Below, piece by piece: positions 24,006-36,100 of a DNA stretch of 64,000 nucleotides. Where the stretch lies: the NCBI RefSeq assembly GCF_029784155.1, contig NC_073693.1, forward strand, positions 170,987,104-171,051,103, in the 5' to 3' direction. The position numbers were made by a program, and so were the translations under genes. Below the pieces are notes generated by a model. It did not search any database, was not told where the DNA came from, and saw only the letters and a program-made list of their open reading frames with translations. Numbering within the stretch: position 1 is the stretch's first letter; every line of letters starts with the position of its first letter. The DNA is from Uranotaenia lowii (taxonomy: Eukaryota; Arthropoda; Insecta; Diptera; Culicidae).

Positions 24006-24580
24006 GTTCATTTAGAAATGCGACATTTTCTTTTGCTGATAGCCAATTACCTAGTTACCGGACATACAAAATTTCGTTGCCTGTTAAAAGAACTATCCGA
24101 CCTATGTTTACAAGTTTTTAAATTAACGCTTTTTCGAGATAATTACAATATAATAATAAAAAAAGAAGAAAAAAAACTGAAGAGATTCCATTGAAATCCA
24201 TCATTATTAAGGCGACTCAAATTACCCAAAACTAACTGATAATACTTGAAATTCAATCTCATGGTGGTTTTGCTTCAACAAACATTCCAGTGAAAACGTT
24301 TATAAGTGGCTCAAAAATAATCAAGATTTGTTAATTTCGGAACAGCTGTATGTACCAAATCGCCCTCAGTTTTTTTTTTTTTCAAAACAGAAGTATTGCC
24401 GATGGGAGTTACCTAGAATAAAGTAGAAATATTACGTACAAAAAAGGACAAATAATTTTTTTTATGAATTATCATAAGATTACCTTTATTTCCTTCATAG
24501 AAAGTATTTCGATCAAACGAATGTTTTTTTTAGATACACGCATTCGTAACTGTCCCTTTACCTCAATTAACTACGCTTTA
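24003..24580. mobile_element. Shorter relative of the 3031-4363 TIR element
   Basis: Shares both termini with the 1.33-kb element (TTAG..C.TTTAGAAATG on the left; CATTCGTAACTGTCCC on the right) and internal strings such as TTTTGTTGCCTGT and CAGTGAAAACG/CGCTCAAAAA. About 0.58 kb, so it carries a large internal deletion. The ends have diverged. Confidence 0.65.
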
Positions 24581-24930
24581 GTACTTTATTGATATCACTC
24601 ATCAAGATTTGCTTTTACAAATTACAATTGTCATGCAACATTTGAATGAATCTTCCATATTTATTTAAATTTGTTCTGTCAAAGCAGCTTCACTTCTTTT
24701 TCAGTTATCCGCAGGTTGATTTGATAGAGCTTTGGGAAGAATGCCGCCAACTGGTAAATTTCTGGAAGAAGTGAGAGAAGTGCTCTTACGTATGCATTAA
24801 AAAAAGACTTTTTCCGAATGGTGATTGAAATGCTAAGACAGATAGTTAAGTTAAGTATTTAAATTTCACGTTCAGGTTATAGCTTGCTTGCAAAAAATCT
24901 ACTCCATAGATGTCTCCCGGCTGTTAACCT
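24581..24930. other. Flank or 5' UTR of the following non-LTR element
   Basis: No gene. The 5' border of the retrotransposon is not marked by an obvious repeat. It probably lies between about 24835 and 24940. Confidence 0.35.
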
Positions 24931-24939
24931 GAAATTCAA

Positions 24940-27900
24940 GATGGCGAACGAAATTTGAGCGAGGCGACCAACTTCGATAATCTACCGTACCTAGAAACTC
25001 AACCCGCCACTGCTGCTCCTTCTCCGCCAACTCCCGCTTCATTCAACACATCAGTTCCCGCTCATTCCGCCACAATGAACTCAAACGCCCAGCTAATGGT
25101 GTATTACCAGAACGCCGGTGGTATGCGTACCAAAACCAATGAGTTTTTGTTAGCACTGTCTTCATGTGACTATGATGTCATCATGATAACAGAGACTTGG
25201 CTAAAGAACGACATCGGCAACAGTGAACTAGCCTCTAACTATAAGATCTACCGTAACGATAGAAATGCCAATACAAGCCATTTAAGACGCGGAGGAGGTG
25301 TGTTAATTGCAGTTCGACACGGTATAGACGTAACCTCGGTGGCGATACCAGGCTGTGACCACCTAGAGCAAGTAGTTGTGCGAATCAAAGATCTGCGTCG
25401 CAATGTCTATTTCTGCTGTGCCTATTTTAGGCCAAACAGCGAAACTACCATGTATGCGTCTCACATGTCTGCTCTCGAATTCCTGATGAATATGGTTAGT
25501 AATAATGATATAATCGTCGTAGCTGGGGATTACAACCTACCGAATTTGCTTTGGACCTTCGACGAGGATGCAGACGGATTTTTACCAGCGAACGCCTCCA
25601 CCGAGCAGGAGCTTGCGGTCATCGAATCGACGATAGCCTGCGGGTTGTCTCAGATGTGTTCGCTTCCGAACGCCAATGGTAGAATACTAGACCTTCTGTT
25701 TGTGAATAGACCCGATTTAGCCGATATTTTACACCCTCCAAACGCAATTTTAAATACCGATCGACATCATCATCCTACTGTTTTACTGCTCGACTATTTT
25801 TCTGATGAGCTTACGGATCCCGGTAGCCCTCATAGACTAAATCTAGATTTTATGCGCTGTGATACCGATCGTGTTATGGAAATGTTACTGGACACAAATT
25901 GGCAAATACTTTTCGAGGGTCTGAACATCGATGTTGCTGTATCAACCTTCTATGATCATCTCTGGGACGCTTTACGCATTCACACGCCGCCTAAAAGATT
26001 ACACCGACACCAGCCTTACAAGCTCCCTTGGTGGAATTCTGATTTACGGAGAAGCCGCAACTTAGTTCGCAAAGCCCGCAAACGCTACCTTCGTGACCGA
26101 ACGGACCAAAACAAGTCAATGCTCTCAAGGCTAGAGATTGAATATTCGACTCTTCGCAACGCTGTCTTCAACCAATATATTTCTAACGTCGAACGCAACG
26201 TAAAACAAGATCCTTCGACATTCTGGAAATACATCAATAGCCGCCGCCTTACTAACTGTATCCCATCGTCTGTGACGCTTCAAGGACGAACATCGGAAAG
26301 CATCAAAGAGTCAGCTGACTTATTTGCTGATTTTTTTAGCAGCGTGTATAGCCCAGTCACTCCTGATTGTAATAATGTATACTTTGATACACTTCCTTGC
26401 TACGACATCAGTCTACCGCAACCCGTTTTCAGTGAACAAGAAGTTCTAAAAGTGCTAAATTCTCTTGATCCCTCGAAAGGATCTGGGCCTGATGGGATTC
26501 CAACGTCGCTTGTTGTAAAAATAGCTGCTTCGCTTGTCACACCGCTGTGCATGATTTTCAATCGATCGATCTCGGAAGGTACTTTTCCTACTCCTTGGAA
26601 AATCGCATCAATCTCACCGATCCATAAGTCAGGAAATGCTCATCGTGTGGAGAATTACAGGCCAATATCGATTCTTTGCTGCTTTTCCAAAGTGCTAGAA
26701 GTCCTGATATACGAGAGAATCTATTCAGCAGCCACTCCAATACTCACCGATGTCCAGCACGGGTTTATCAAGAAACGATCAACCTTGACAAACCCAATGA
26801 TCTATGCCAGCGATTTGCATTCTGCAACATGTAAAAAACTGCAAGTGGATTCAATTTACGTAGATTTTGCCAAGGCCTTCGACAAAGTACCTCACAGAAT
26901 CGTAAGAGAAAAACTTGATCGATATGGATTTCCCGAGTGGGCAACTAAATGGCTGTACTCGTATCTGCTGAACCGTCAAGGCTATATAAATATTCGTGGG
27001 ACTCACTCCTCCTTGTTCGACATGCCGTCTGGTGTTCCGCAGGGAAGTCATCTTGGACCGCTCATCTTCGTGATTTTTATTAACGACCTGGCTACATTCC
27101 TTCAGTCGCCGAAACTGCTGTTCGCAGATGATCTTAAAATCTACCGGACCATTGATTCGATATTGGATTGTGTTGCGCTTCAGGAGGACGTCGATCGATT
27201 GCTAGTATGGTGTGGATTACACGGTATGGAAGTTAACGCCAAAAAATGTAAGTGCATAAGCTTTTTTAGGACCAGAGCCTCTGTTGTCTACGACTACGGT
27301 TTGAGTGCCACCTCTCTCGAAAGAGTAACCTTTATTAAAGACCTCGGAATAACGTTTGACCAAAAGCTCTCATTTGTTCAACACACCGCGACTACTGCCG
27401 CCAAAGCCTTTGCTTTGCTCGGCTTCCTGCGGCGGAATACACTCAGCTTTGAGGACCCGTATGCTCTGAAAACAGTTTTTTGCTCATTGGTACGCAGTGT
27501 TCTGGAATACGCGGTACCAGTCTGGGCACCCTACCACTCTGTCCACAGCGAAAGGCTCGAAAGGATTCAGAAAAAAATCCTCCGCTACGCACTGCGTCGA
27601 TTGCCATGGCAAGATCCCGTACGGTTACCACCCTATTCTGAGAGGTGTGCCTTGCTATCAAAGACGTCTTTGAGCCAAAGAAGAACTTTTCTACAGCGCA
27701 CCTTCGTGTACGACATCTTGACTAATGTCGTTGACTGCCCGCAATTGCTCCAGAGATTGAACATATACGTTCCAGCACGCCGACTGCGTAATCAAACCAT
27801 GTTTTGGCTGCCAAGAAGCAGGACAGTGTTCGGACAGAATCACCCCCTCTTTCGATGTTGTGAAGTTTTCAATGCTGTTTCTCACTTGTTTGACTATCAT

Positions 27901-28035
27901 GTTACTAAATCTAAGTTTAAATGTGCAATCCGTGACGTCACCTAACTTAATTGCTATGTAATTTAATTATAAGCTAATCTTAAGCAATCAGTCTGTATGA
28001 CAATAGTCAAAGACTTCAGAAATAAATAAAAAACA
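24940..28035 (+). mobile_element. Non-LTR retrotransposon, jockey/CR1 group, ORF2 intact
   Basis: One long frame encodes endonuclease and RT, followed by about 85 bp of 3' UTR ending near AATAAATAAAAAAC (about 28021-28034). A six-codon upstream ATG frame (24941) overlaps its start, reminiscent of an ORF1/ORF2 junction remnant, but no gag ORF1 precedes it. The copy is therefore 5' truncated or an ORF1-less type. No target duplication was identified. Confidence 0.8.
25075..27945 (+). CDS. Endonuclease-reverse transcriptase of the non-LTR element
   Basis: 956 aa from the first in-frame ATG; the frame is open 40 codons further upstream without an ATG. The N-terminal APE-type endonuclease has YYQNAGGMRTK, ITETWL, a GDYNLPN motif (about residue 152) and a TDRHHHP motif near 228. 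The central RT includes SKGSGPDGIPTSL, the PISILCCFSKVLE block, VDFAKAFDKVPH, GVPQGSHLGPL and the catalytic FADDLKIYR (about 683-691). The C-terminal part has LEYAVPVWAPYHS and LRYALRRLPW. No stop or frameshift was seen, so it is possibly still functional. Related but non-identical sequence occurs in the broken element at 51912-59949. It copies its own RNA at a nicked target site. Confidence 0.9.
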   Translation: MNSNAQLMVYYQNAGGMRTKTNEFLLALSSCDYDVIMITETWLKNDIGNSELASNYKIYRNDRNANTSHLRRGGGVLIAVRHGIDVTSVAIPGCDHLEQVVVRIKDLRRNVYFCCAYFRPNSETTMYASHMSALEFLMNMVSNNDIIVVAGDYNLPNLLWTFDEDADGFLPANASTEQELAVIESTIACGLSQMCSLPNANGRILDLLFVNRPDLADILHPPNAILNTDRHHHPTVLLLDYFSDELTDPGSPHRLNLDFMRCDTDRVMEMLLDTNWQILFEGLNIDVAVSTFYDHLWDALRIHTPPKRLHRHQPYKLPWWNSDLRRSRNLVRKARKRYLRDRTDQNKSMLSRLEIEYSTLRNAVFNQYISNVERNVKQDPSTFWKYINSRRLTNCIPSSVTLQGRTSESIKESADLFADFFSSVYSPVTPDCNNVYFDTLPCYDISLPQPVFSEQEVLKVLNSLDPSKGSGPDGIPTSLVVKIAASLVTPLCMIFNRSISEGTFPTPWKIASISPIHKSGNAHRVENYRPISILCCFSKVLEVLIYERIYSAATPILTDVQHGFIKKRSTLTNPMIYASDLHSATCKKLQVDSIYVDFAKAFDKVPHRIVREKLDRYGFPEWATKWLYSYLLNRQGYINIRGTHSSLFDMPSGVPQGSHLGPLIFVIFINDLATFLQSPKLLFADDLKIYRTIDSILDCVALQEDVDRLLVWCGLHGMEVNAKKCKCISFFRTRASVVYDYGLSATSLERVTFIKDLGITFDQKLSFVQHTATTAAKAFALLGFLRRNTLSFEDPYALKTVFCSLVRSVLEYAVPVWAPYHSVHSERLERIQKKILRYALRRLPWQDPVRLPPYSERCALLSKTSLSQRRTFLQRTFVYDILTNVVDCPQLLQRLNIYVPARRLRNQTMFWLPRSRTVFGQNHPLFRCCEVFNAVSHLFDYHVTKSKFKCAIRDVT

Positions 28036-28487
28036 CTCGTTAGACGTATCCTAGGAACAATTTTCTCGTATATTTGGAACGTGCGGCTATTAAGCCTACC
28101 CCTTTTCTGATGCCCCTTTTCGAGACCAGTTGAAGAAACTGTCGTTTTCATAAATACATGTTTGTTCATGTTTGCAAGGTACCTCTTCACTGATTGACTT
28201 GTTATTCCGGTCAAACGACCTCAGCAATGTATTCCATACTCTGATTGTTGTCTAATGTCTATGTATGTCTAATTCAATGTCTAATGTAATGTAAATGTCG
28301 TTCACACTAAAGCTTGCTCGACGGGTGTCTTCTAATGAACGATGAAACCTATGTCAAGGTTCCAGCCAAACTCAAATTTGTTTTTGCCGACAAACTTGCA
28401 AGAAAAATTATGATTTGACAGGGCATTTGCAGCTAAGGCAAAAAAAAACGAAAGTTTTCGTTACAAATAAGACAATGACGTCGGAAC
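28036..28487. other. No recognisable feature
   Basis: Unique AT-rich sequence with a short TGTCTAATG-type direct repeat at about 28250-28290. Confidence 0.45.
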
Positions 28488-28608
28488 TACACAGCAAAAA
28501 TTATTTCCTGTAAAATTAAGCAAATTTCCTGTAACAAAAAGGAGCAGGATATTTACCGTTATTTTATAGGTCGAAAACATATTTACGTGACATTTAATTT
28601 TTAGTGTA
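28488..28608. mobile_element. Very short TA-flanked MITE (about 120 bp)
   Basis: Left end TACACAGCAAAAATTA; the right end on the other strand is TACACTAAAAATTAAATG. TA is at both borders. The interior repeats TTTCCTGTAA. The TIRs are short and imperfect. Confidence 0.45.
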
Positions 28609-28743
28609 CAACTTTTTTACAGGACATTTGCTGTAATAATAAATGAATCTTCGTTAACTTTCAAGGAAAACAATTTAAAATTACAGGTTTCGTAAATAAC
28701 AAGTGATTTATTTTAAAGGTTGCAGGTTTCAGTGACACGTAAT

Positions 28744-29039
28744 AGTCAAAAATTTTATCTGTGTATACCAAAAAAGTGTCTCCAAAAACGGATTTTGCCG
28801 GTCATTCGATCCCACGACCATCCCGTAATGTTTTGGCCAGATTTGGCAAGCTGTCAGCAAAGCCGTTCAAGAATGGTATGCAGAGAAAGGGGTCCAGTTT
28901 GTTCCGAAAAACTCGAACTACCCTCAGTTCCACCCTGCTGAGAAATACTGGGCAATCATGAAGCGGAGACTCCAAGGCAAAGGGAAAGGTTGTCAAAGAC
29001 ATCAATCAGATGAAGACCTGGTGGAATAAGATAGCTTAA
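28744..29039 (+). pseudogene. Mariner-superfamily (ITmD37E-like) transposase relic
   Basis: Three frame-shifted blocks, in order, match the C-terminal catalytic part of mosquito ITmD37E transposases: IRSHDHPVMFWPDLASC (second catalytic Asp), then a block with EWYAEKGVQFVPKN and HPAEKYWAIMKRRL (catalytic Glu), then VKDINQMKTWWNKIA ending at TAA. Frameshifts lie near 28856 and 28990. The Asp-Glu spacing is about 35 residues in this decayed copy, near the family value. The N-terminal DNA-binding half is absent and no TIRs were found. Confidence 0.75.
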
Positions 29040-29766
<727 letters not shown>

Positions 29767-32175
29767 AGAATCCGCTTCCGGGCAACTTAAAGTAAACCTA
29801 CCAACCCAACTGCCTTAGGCATTTTTTAAAAAGCTTGGAGAAGGTAACAAAGTGAAACAATGAGCTTGTTTGCATCAACCGTCATCGAAGATTTGAAAAA
29901 AAAAACAGAAACCGATATAAGCTATCATTTGCCGGAAACGGATCTTGGATCGGGGTAAGGGATTTCGAAGAATGTCTGTCTTGAGTTCCATCATTTCGCG
30001 ATTGGATGGCGTTTGGGAGGACAGACGCAAGAAGATAAATTATGCCTGAATTACCCACTTTGTCATTGTGAACGTCAGCATCATCTACGTCAACCCAAAG
30101 CAAACACACATCATTATCTAGCAAAGTTTTCTCATTAGACTATTATACACCAGGACGTAAGTTTATAGAAATTCGAGTGAGAAGGAGCTAAGGGCAATTT
30201 TACATGAAATCTTTTTAAGAAAAACACTGAGAAAGAAAAACAAAAGTAAACTGGACACATTTGTGCAGATTCCAGGCATTTTCGTAAACAAGTATTGAAT
30301 TTTATTGGTAGAAAATAATAGTAATAGAACGAGCGGGCGAAGAGATGTCCCTTAGTATTTTAATTATCTGTAGAATTCAACATCATCACTCATCATCATC
30401 GTCTGTCACCAATTCAAAAAAAAATCGCATTTCTCCTTCCGGATCCACATGGTTATAGGGGAATTTTTTATTTGTGTAACTACTCTTAAAACGGTATTAG
30501 ATAAGCATTTGTTGTTATTACGGAAATCCAAACATTCTTTGCACTAGAATCTAATATTACCAGAAGTGGCCATTTTAGCATGTATTTGTTTGTTTTGTTC
30601 TTTATTAAGATTTTTTATTATCGTCCATTTATAAGTAAGAAACAATATTTCAGTCGTTAATAAAAAAAAGGCTCATCTATTTTTTTTAACGAGAAAAAAA
30701 AAACAAGAAATGTCCATGGAAGAACACAAACCAATTAGTAAGTAACACACTATGAAAGAAAACATCACTGCCAAGAAAACATAAACACACGCAAGCACTC
30801 ACACACACACTCATACACAAAAAACATTTTCAACATGATTGAATAAAGAATTTCCGAGCACTTTACTGTTTATTTTTAAATTAATACGTCTCATGATTTT
30901 GAAAGCTAAGCAAAACATAATTTATACGTATATATAGTGTCTATGCATTGGTTAGCCTTCAATCTTTTAAAAGTCAATCGAGGATTTCGTGAAAAAAATC
31001 TCTTAAAGAAATGCTTCTAAACTAAGCCAAGAAGACATTGAATGTTCATTTTTGCATATTTGCGAGACTCGAACCAAACGATTGTTTGATTTGATGTGCA
31101 GAGCTTTGTTGGTTTTTGAGTTTTGAATGTTTTGGATTCGTGTTTCTGAAAAAAATAGTAATAATCATTGTTAGAATATCAACTTTCTTACTTTTTTTTT
31201 ATATTAAAATATCGCATATTTTTGTTGTTGAAATATTTTTTTTTTAAATTAAGCATCTAGCAATGGCAGTGTTTTAATTTCAATTCATACAAAATGAATG
31301 AAAAAACCCCTAACAGTAATGAAAAAGGCCTAAGGAGTGTATTCGAAAAAAAAGCAAAACTTTGTTTTGTAAATAACTTTTGAATGTATGAATGTAAATT
31401 GATGTAATTTTCATGATGCATACAATGAACCATGTTTTTTTTACAAATCTAGACTATTTTTGATTACGTTTCTGTTTCCTCAATCTTGAGCTTCAAAATA
31501 ACTTTTTTTTTTAATTTGGTCGAAGTTTTAACAAATTAAGTCAAGTGTCCTCCTTCGGCACAAAAATAACATATTAGATTTTTAATCACTCCACCGCCGA
31601 TTTTGCGTAATGGCCCGATACCAGATCCAACTTAAAAATAGTATAAACTTTGTGGGACCTTTTGAAGTACTTTTCAGAGTAAACGGTCGCTTAAGACTAA
31701 AGAGTTCGTTTCGCATTACGATTTTTTTCAAAATATCTTCCCAATAGCGATCCATGTATTTTGCGCGCGATTTGACCACCGTATTTTGTTTATTCTAACG
31801 GTGGGCAGCTTTTCTACCTTGTAGGAATGAAATTCAGCCCTATTTATAAGTCAGCTACGCCAACCAGTCCGAAAAATTTGACTTTTTTATCACTTCCTCT
31901 ATTCATTTTTTTCGGATTGAGCTTGAAAAAACCTCTAACATTCCTCTCACTTCATGGATTCTATCATCTTCACTTATATTAAAATTTAAGTACAGTATTG
32001 GATCCTCTAGGACTTCATTAACGATTTATCATGTGAACTTTGGTCGAATAGTTAATTTCCAGGTGTTTTAGGTCTCCCACAAGGACTTTTCTTGATTTTT
32101 CTGGATCCTGCCCAAAATAATTTGTCAAGGACTTCAGACCGCTTGACAGATTGTCTCCAAATTTACACATTACAT
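29767..32175 (+). other. Probable 3' UTR of the KLF gene and downstream flank
   Basis: AT-rich, essentially free of interspersed repeats, unlike the rest of the window. An AATAAA at about 30843 (GAATAAAGAATTTCC) is a candidate poly(A) signal about 1.1 kb after the stop. (CA)n-rich sequence lies just before it. No further coding frame is seen. Confidence 0.4.
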
Positions 32176-33109
32176 TAGGGGAGAGTGGGGATACTTGATC
32201 CCCTTTTCTTATTTTCACCATATCTTTTTGGAAAAATTTAGCAACTTGCCGTCTTTGACATTTTCTGACAGCTTGTAACTTCAAGTTTCTATGCTCCAAA
32301 AATTATAACGATAATTGAACCCGTTGATGAACTAGAAGCATTTTTGTGGGAGTAAAAAAATTGCGATTTTTCTGAAGTTAGGAGACTTGATCTTTTATTC
32401 AGGAAGCCCTAATCCTTGTATAAAAATCAAACAAAACCCCAAGATAGAATATTAATTGACTATTTTGGTCATTTTTGTCTTATTTCACAATTTTTAGCAG
32501 ACAAAAGAAGAAAATTCTATAACTTTGTCTGAACGCTTATAACATTGCATACTTAAAGGCGCTATTTTTTGCAATTAAGAGAAAATTAATTATTTTTGCT
32601 CTTTACTTCAGACAATTGTTTGATAAATATTAGTTTTTAGATAAATATTAAAAATTTCGTAATCAACAATCATAATGACCAATTCAGAAGAAGAATATGC
32701 CGTTTGGAAGGGGGATCAATTGTACCCAACTTTAGGGGATCAAATGTACCCATAATCAACATTTTAGAAAACTTTTTCTGAAAAAAAGTTGAAAGTTTTC
32801 CATTGCTTTGAAAATATGGCATTATGAAGTTCATTGATACATAGATAGATACATTGGAACAAATATTTTTTTCAAAAAATTTACCATGTAAGGAACATTT
32901 TGAAGTGATGAAAAAAGATCTTCAAGTTACATTTTGTTAAATTTTTCAAACAAAGTTCAATTACTCAAACAATTAAACTTCTAGCATTGTTATTTTGCTC
33001 ATTCTGGCACATTTTTCTAAAACATTTTATCTTTGTAAGACATGCCAGTTTCGAGATATTGCTAAGGAATCAAGTATCCCCAGGGATCAAGTATCCTCAT
33101 TCTCCCCTA
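32176..33109 (+). mobile_element. Copy C of the TA-flanked MITE (most complete)
   Basis: About 0.93 kb. TA borders, then GGGGAGAGTGGGGATACTTG on the left and, inverse, GGGGAGAATGAGGATACTTG on the right. The interior has GGGGATCAA(T/A)TGTACCC repeats and conserved blocks shared with copies A, B and D. No coding capacity. This is the only obvious insertion in the otherwise repeat-poor 30-38.7 kb stretch. Confidence 0.85.
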
Positions 33110-36100
33110 CTAGTTAGCTTTACTGAAAATTTCTTCAATTTCCATCCATGCATTGAAAAGTTATTCACAAAACAAAGTGATGCATTTTTTCGATAACACT
33201 CCTTAATATTTTCAGTTACGGCTTCTACGAATAAGGTGGTTCTACGTTTTTAAGAATTTACTGGACGTAGTTTGCGGAAAACTTCTTCATGATTTTTTCC
33301 ACCCTTAAAAAATATCATATCCGGGGAAAAATTACGAGTTTGTTTCCTAGTTTTGAATTTCCTGGTTGATGGTTCCAGTTTTCTATTTGAATTTCACTTG
33401 TCTAGCCCCAGAAGCACACATTTAATTTGAATCTTCAACTGCCGACTGCTAAATTTGTGAAAAAAAATTAATCTCTCAATAAGAAACGTTTTAAGGACTT
33501 TTAGACATAGGTTTCAATGTATTTAAATTTTTAAAATGATTCTGAACTTTGCAAAGCAGATTGGATGGCCTTAGATTTCTTTCGAGCAACTTTCCATTTT
33601 TCTTATTTGAATCCTTTGCTTTGAAATAAACACAAGTAACAGTAAAGACACAGTAAAAATTGCTCAAAAATCTTTTCAATCCAAAGTTTCTTATGTATAT
33701 GAATTTTCGACTCAATTCATCAAATACTCTAATCCAACGAATTCCGTTACCAAAATCAAGCACACTTTCACATTATTCTCTCATTACAACACTCAAACAG
33801 AATCTATACTTAACAAAACACAAAAATATTTGAAACCTAACTGATTGAAAATGAACAGTGAAAAAATGTGTCAAAATAGTATTAATCAAAGACTGGATAA
33901 TTTTTTAAATATTTTTAACGAACAAAAACACTAGAAGAGTCTTTGTAAACACGTAAAGATAATAATTATGACTACACTCTAATCTAGGAAAGTAAAACCG
34001 CATTTATTGTTTCGTTTAATTTTGTTCGATTTTAGTTGATGTTTTATGTTTTTGAATGAAATTAGTTTTTTTTATAAATAAAATGCTTCCATTCACCTAA
34101 ACTGTCATTGACCTAGCACAGCCAAGCAAATCCGACAAAAACTAGAGCAACATTTGAATTACTTTGTATCGCAATCAAAAGTTAAACAAAACTGAAATGC
34201 AATAACACTGAACAATTACCAAATGAATGACAGATAGCAGACAGGACAAGTTACTAAGGCAACCGGCAAACACACTGAAATAAGAAAAAAAAACAAAAGT
34301 TATTTATTTTCCTTCATATTTGACAGATGCGAAAAGTAATGTCTATGAAACGTAAAGCTTAGAAACAAAATATCATCTTTCATACTGTTTTAATCTAATT
34401 GAATGGAAACAAATAAGTAAAAGAATTATTTTAGGAATCAGTTTTGGGAACTGATCAAATCAAAACGGTAAAACCACCTGCTAATACTACTCAATAGACG
34501 TGTTGACAAAGTGATTTTCTCTCTCTTGTTATTTAGTAAAAACTATTGGAAAAGTTACGTGCGACAGACGGAAAAAAACAAACGAATCAAGAGAGTAAAA
34601 TGTTTACTGAACATGAAATATCTAAACAGTAGATTTGAGATGGAAATGAAAGTGATTTAGCACTATAGATTATAGAGAAATGGCAATTGGAGAGTATTAT
34701 AACGAGAAGAAAAAAAACTAGAAAAATCGTAGTTTAGACAAATATATTTTTTACTAACTTTTTTTTCTGAACATGGAGAAAACATCGCAACAGAAACGTG
34801 TTTACCGCAAAAGAAAAGAAAAACTGAACCGAACACAGAAATTCGCTGAGGCACACTTTTCAACTTTTAACAATTTGTTGAAAATCTTTTCATTTTGCAA
34901 TAATAAATTTTTGATTCAATGATTCACCTATTCTGTAAAGAGATTGGTCAAGCAAGCTTCACATTGACACAAACTGAAAAGTACACGTTAACACAACCAC
35001 AAAATAATAACACTCTGTAGCACCCTGTTTTATCGCTTTTCCTCGGAGAGAAACTCGAAGCAAGAAACCAGTTTTGTAAGTTTACATGATATTTTTCGAA
35101 ACTAAAATAGTTTCAGTATAGGCATTAGGATCCCTAAACCTTCCCCCATTAGGTTTAAGGTTAGTACGTTTCCATCCCAATTGAATTATACCAAAAACTT
35201 CAACAAAAAAAAGAGGAAAAAAAACCAGAACTGTAAAGAAATGATAAGCAATCAGACGTTGAGTATTCGTTAAATTCGCATGTAAGCTTAAACCGTTATT
35301 TTTTTATCTTTTTATTTGCTAGAAAAATATAGTTTTTAACCCTAAATTATACCCAAGCTAATTTGGTGAGCCAAAAACGATAAACAAGAGAATGAGTATT
35401 TTAAAAATAAAAAAAAAAGAAAGAAATGAAAATTTTTCCAAAAGGGAGACCGAAAATGCCGAGAGTATTTTTGGAGTTCTATCAAAGAAATAGCGAAGAA
35501 AATAGGCCAAGGTAAACATTTGCTTCAACCTTAGGTTTGTCAAAATAAAGCAAGCAAAAACTCTGACATGAAGCAGAATAAAAGAAAATTCAATACGATT
35601 AAAATAAATAATAACAATAAAATAAAGAAACGAATTTTATACAAGCTGTATTTAAGGTAGAGTAAGAGCGCAAGAGAGAGTAAAATTCGCATAAAACGAA
35701 AGAATGTGAAGAAGATAAACACATGAAACTCTATGTTACGTAAGGTAAGCTTAATTAAGGTGTAAAATAGAAACAAAAATTTTTGTAACAAATAATAAAA
35801 AACAGAATCCAAGAAAAAGGGTAATTTAAAAATTAAAACCAAAACACTGAACACATGCTGCATTTTATCTGAGTAATTTTGATTAACGAATTCTCAAAGC
35901 GAACGTTCGGGAAGGCAGAATTTTGTTTGACTTTGTTGAATGTGGCTGATTGAATCTAGTCTTGAACAAGTGTGACAAGAAGATGTTTTATTCCAAGTTG
36001 ATTGAAGAAATCGAACGAGAAAGATGTAATGATTGTTTTTGTGAGGGCATGAAACTTTAAATCGGTTATGTTGAGATTCATGCGTTCTTATAAAAAAACG

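Noticed and set aside
30780..30830. CA-rich microsatellite as a distinct regulatory feature
   Set aside because: Short, common low-complexity sequence near a candidate poly(A) signal; nothing specific.
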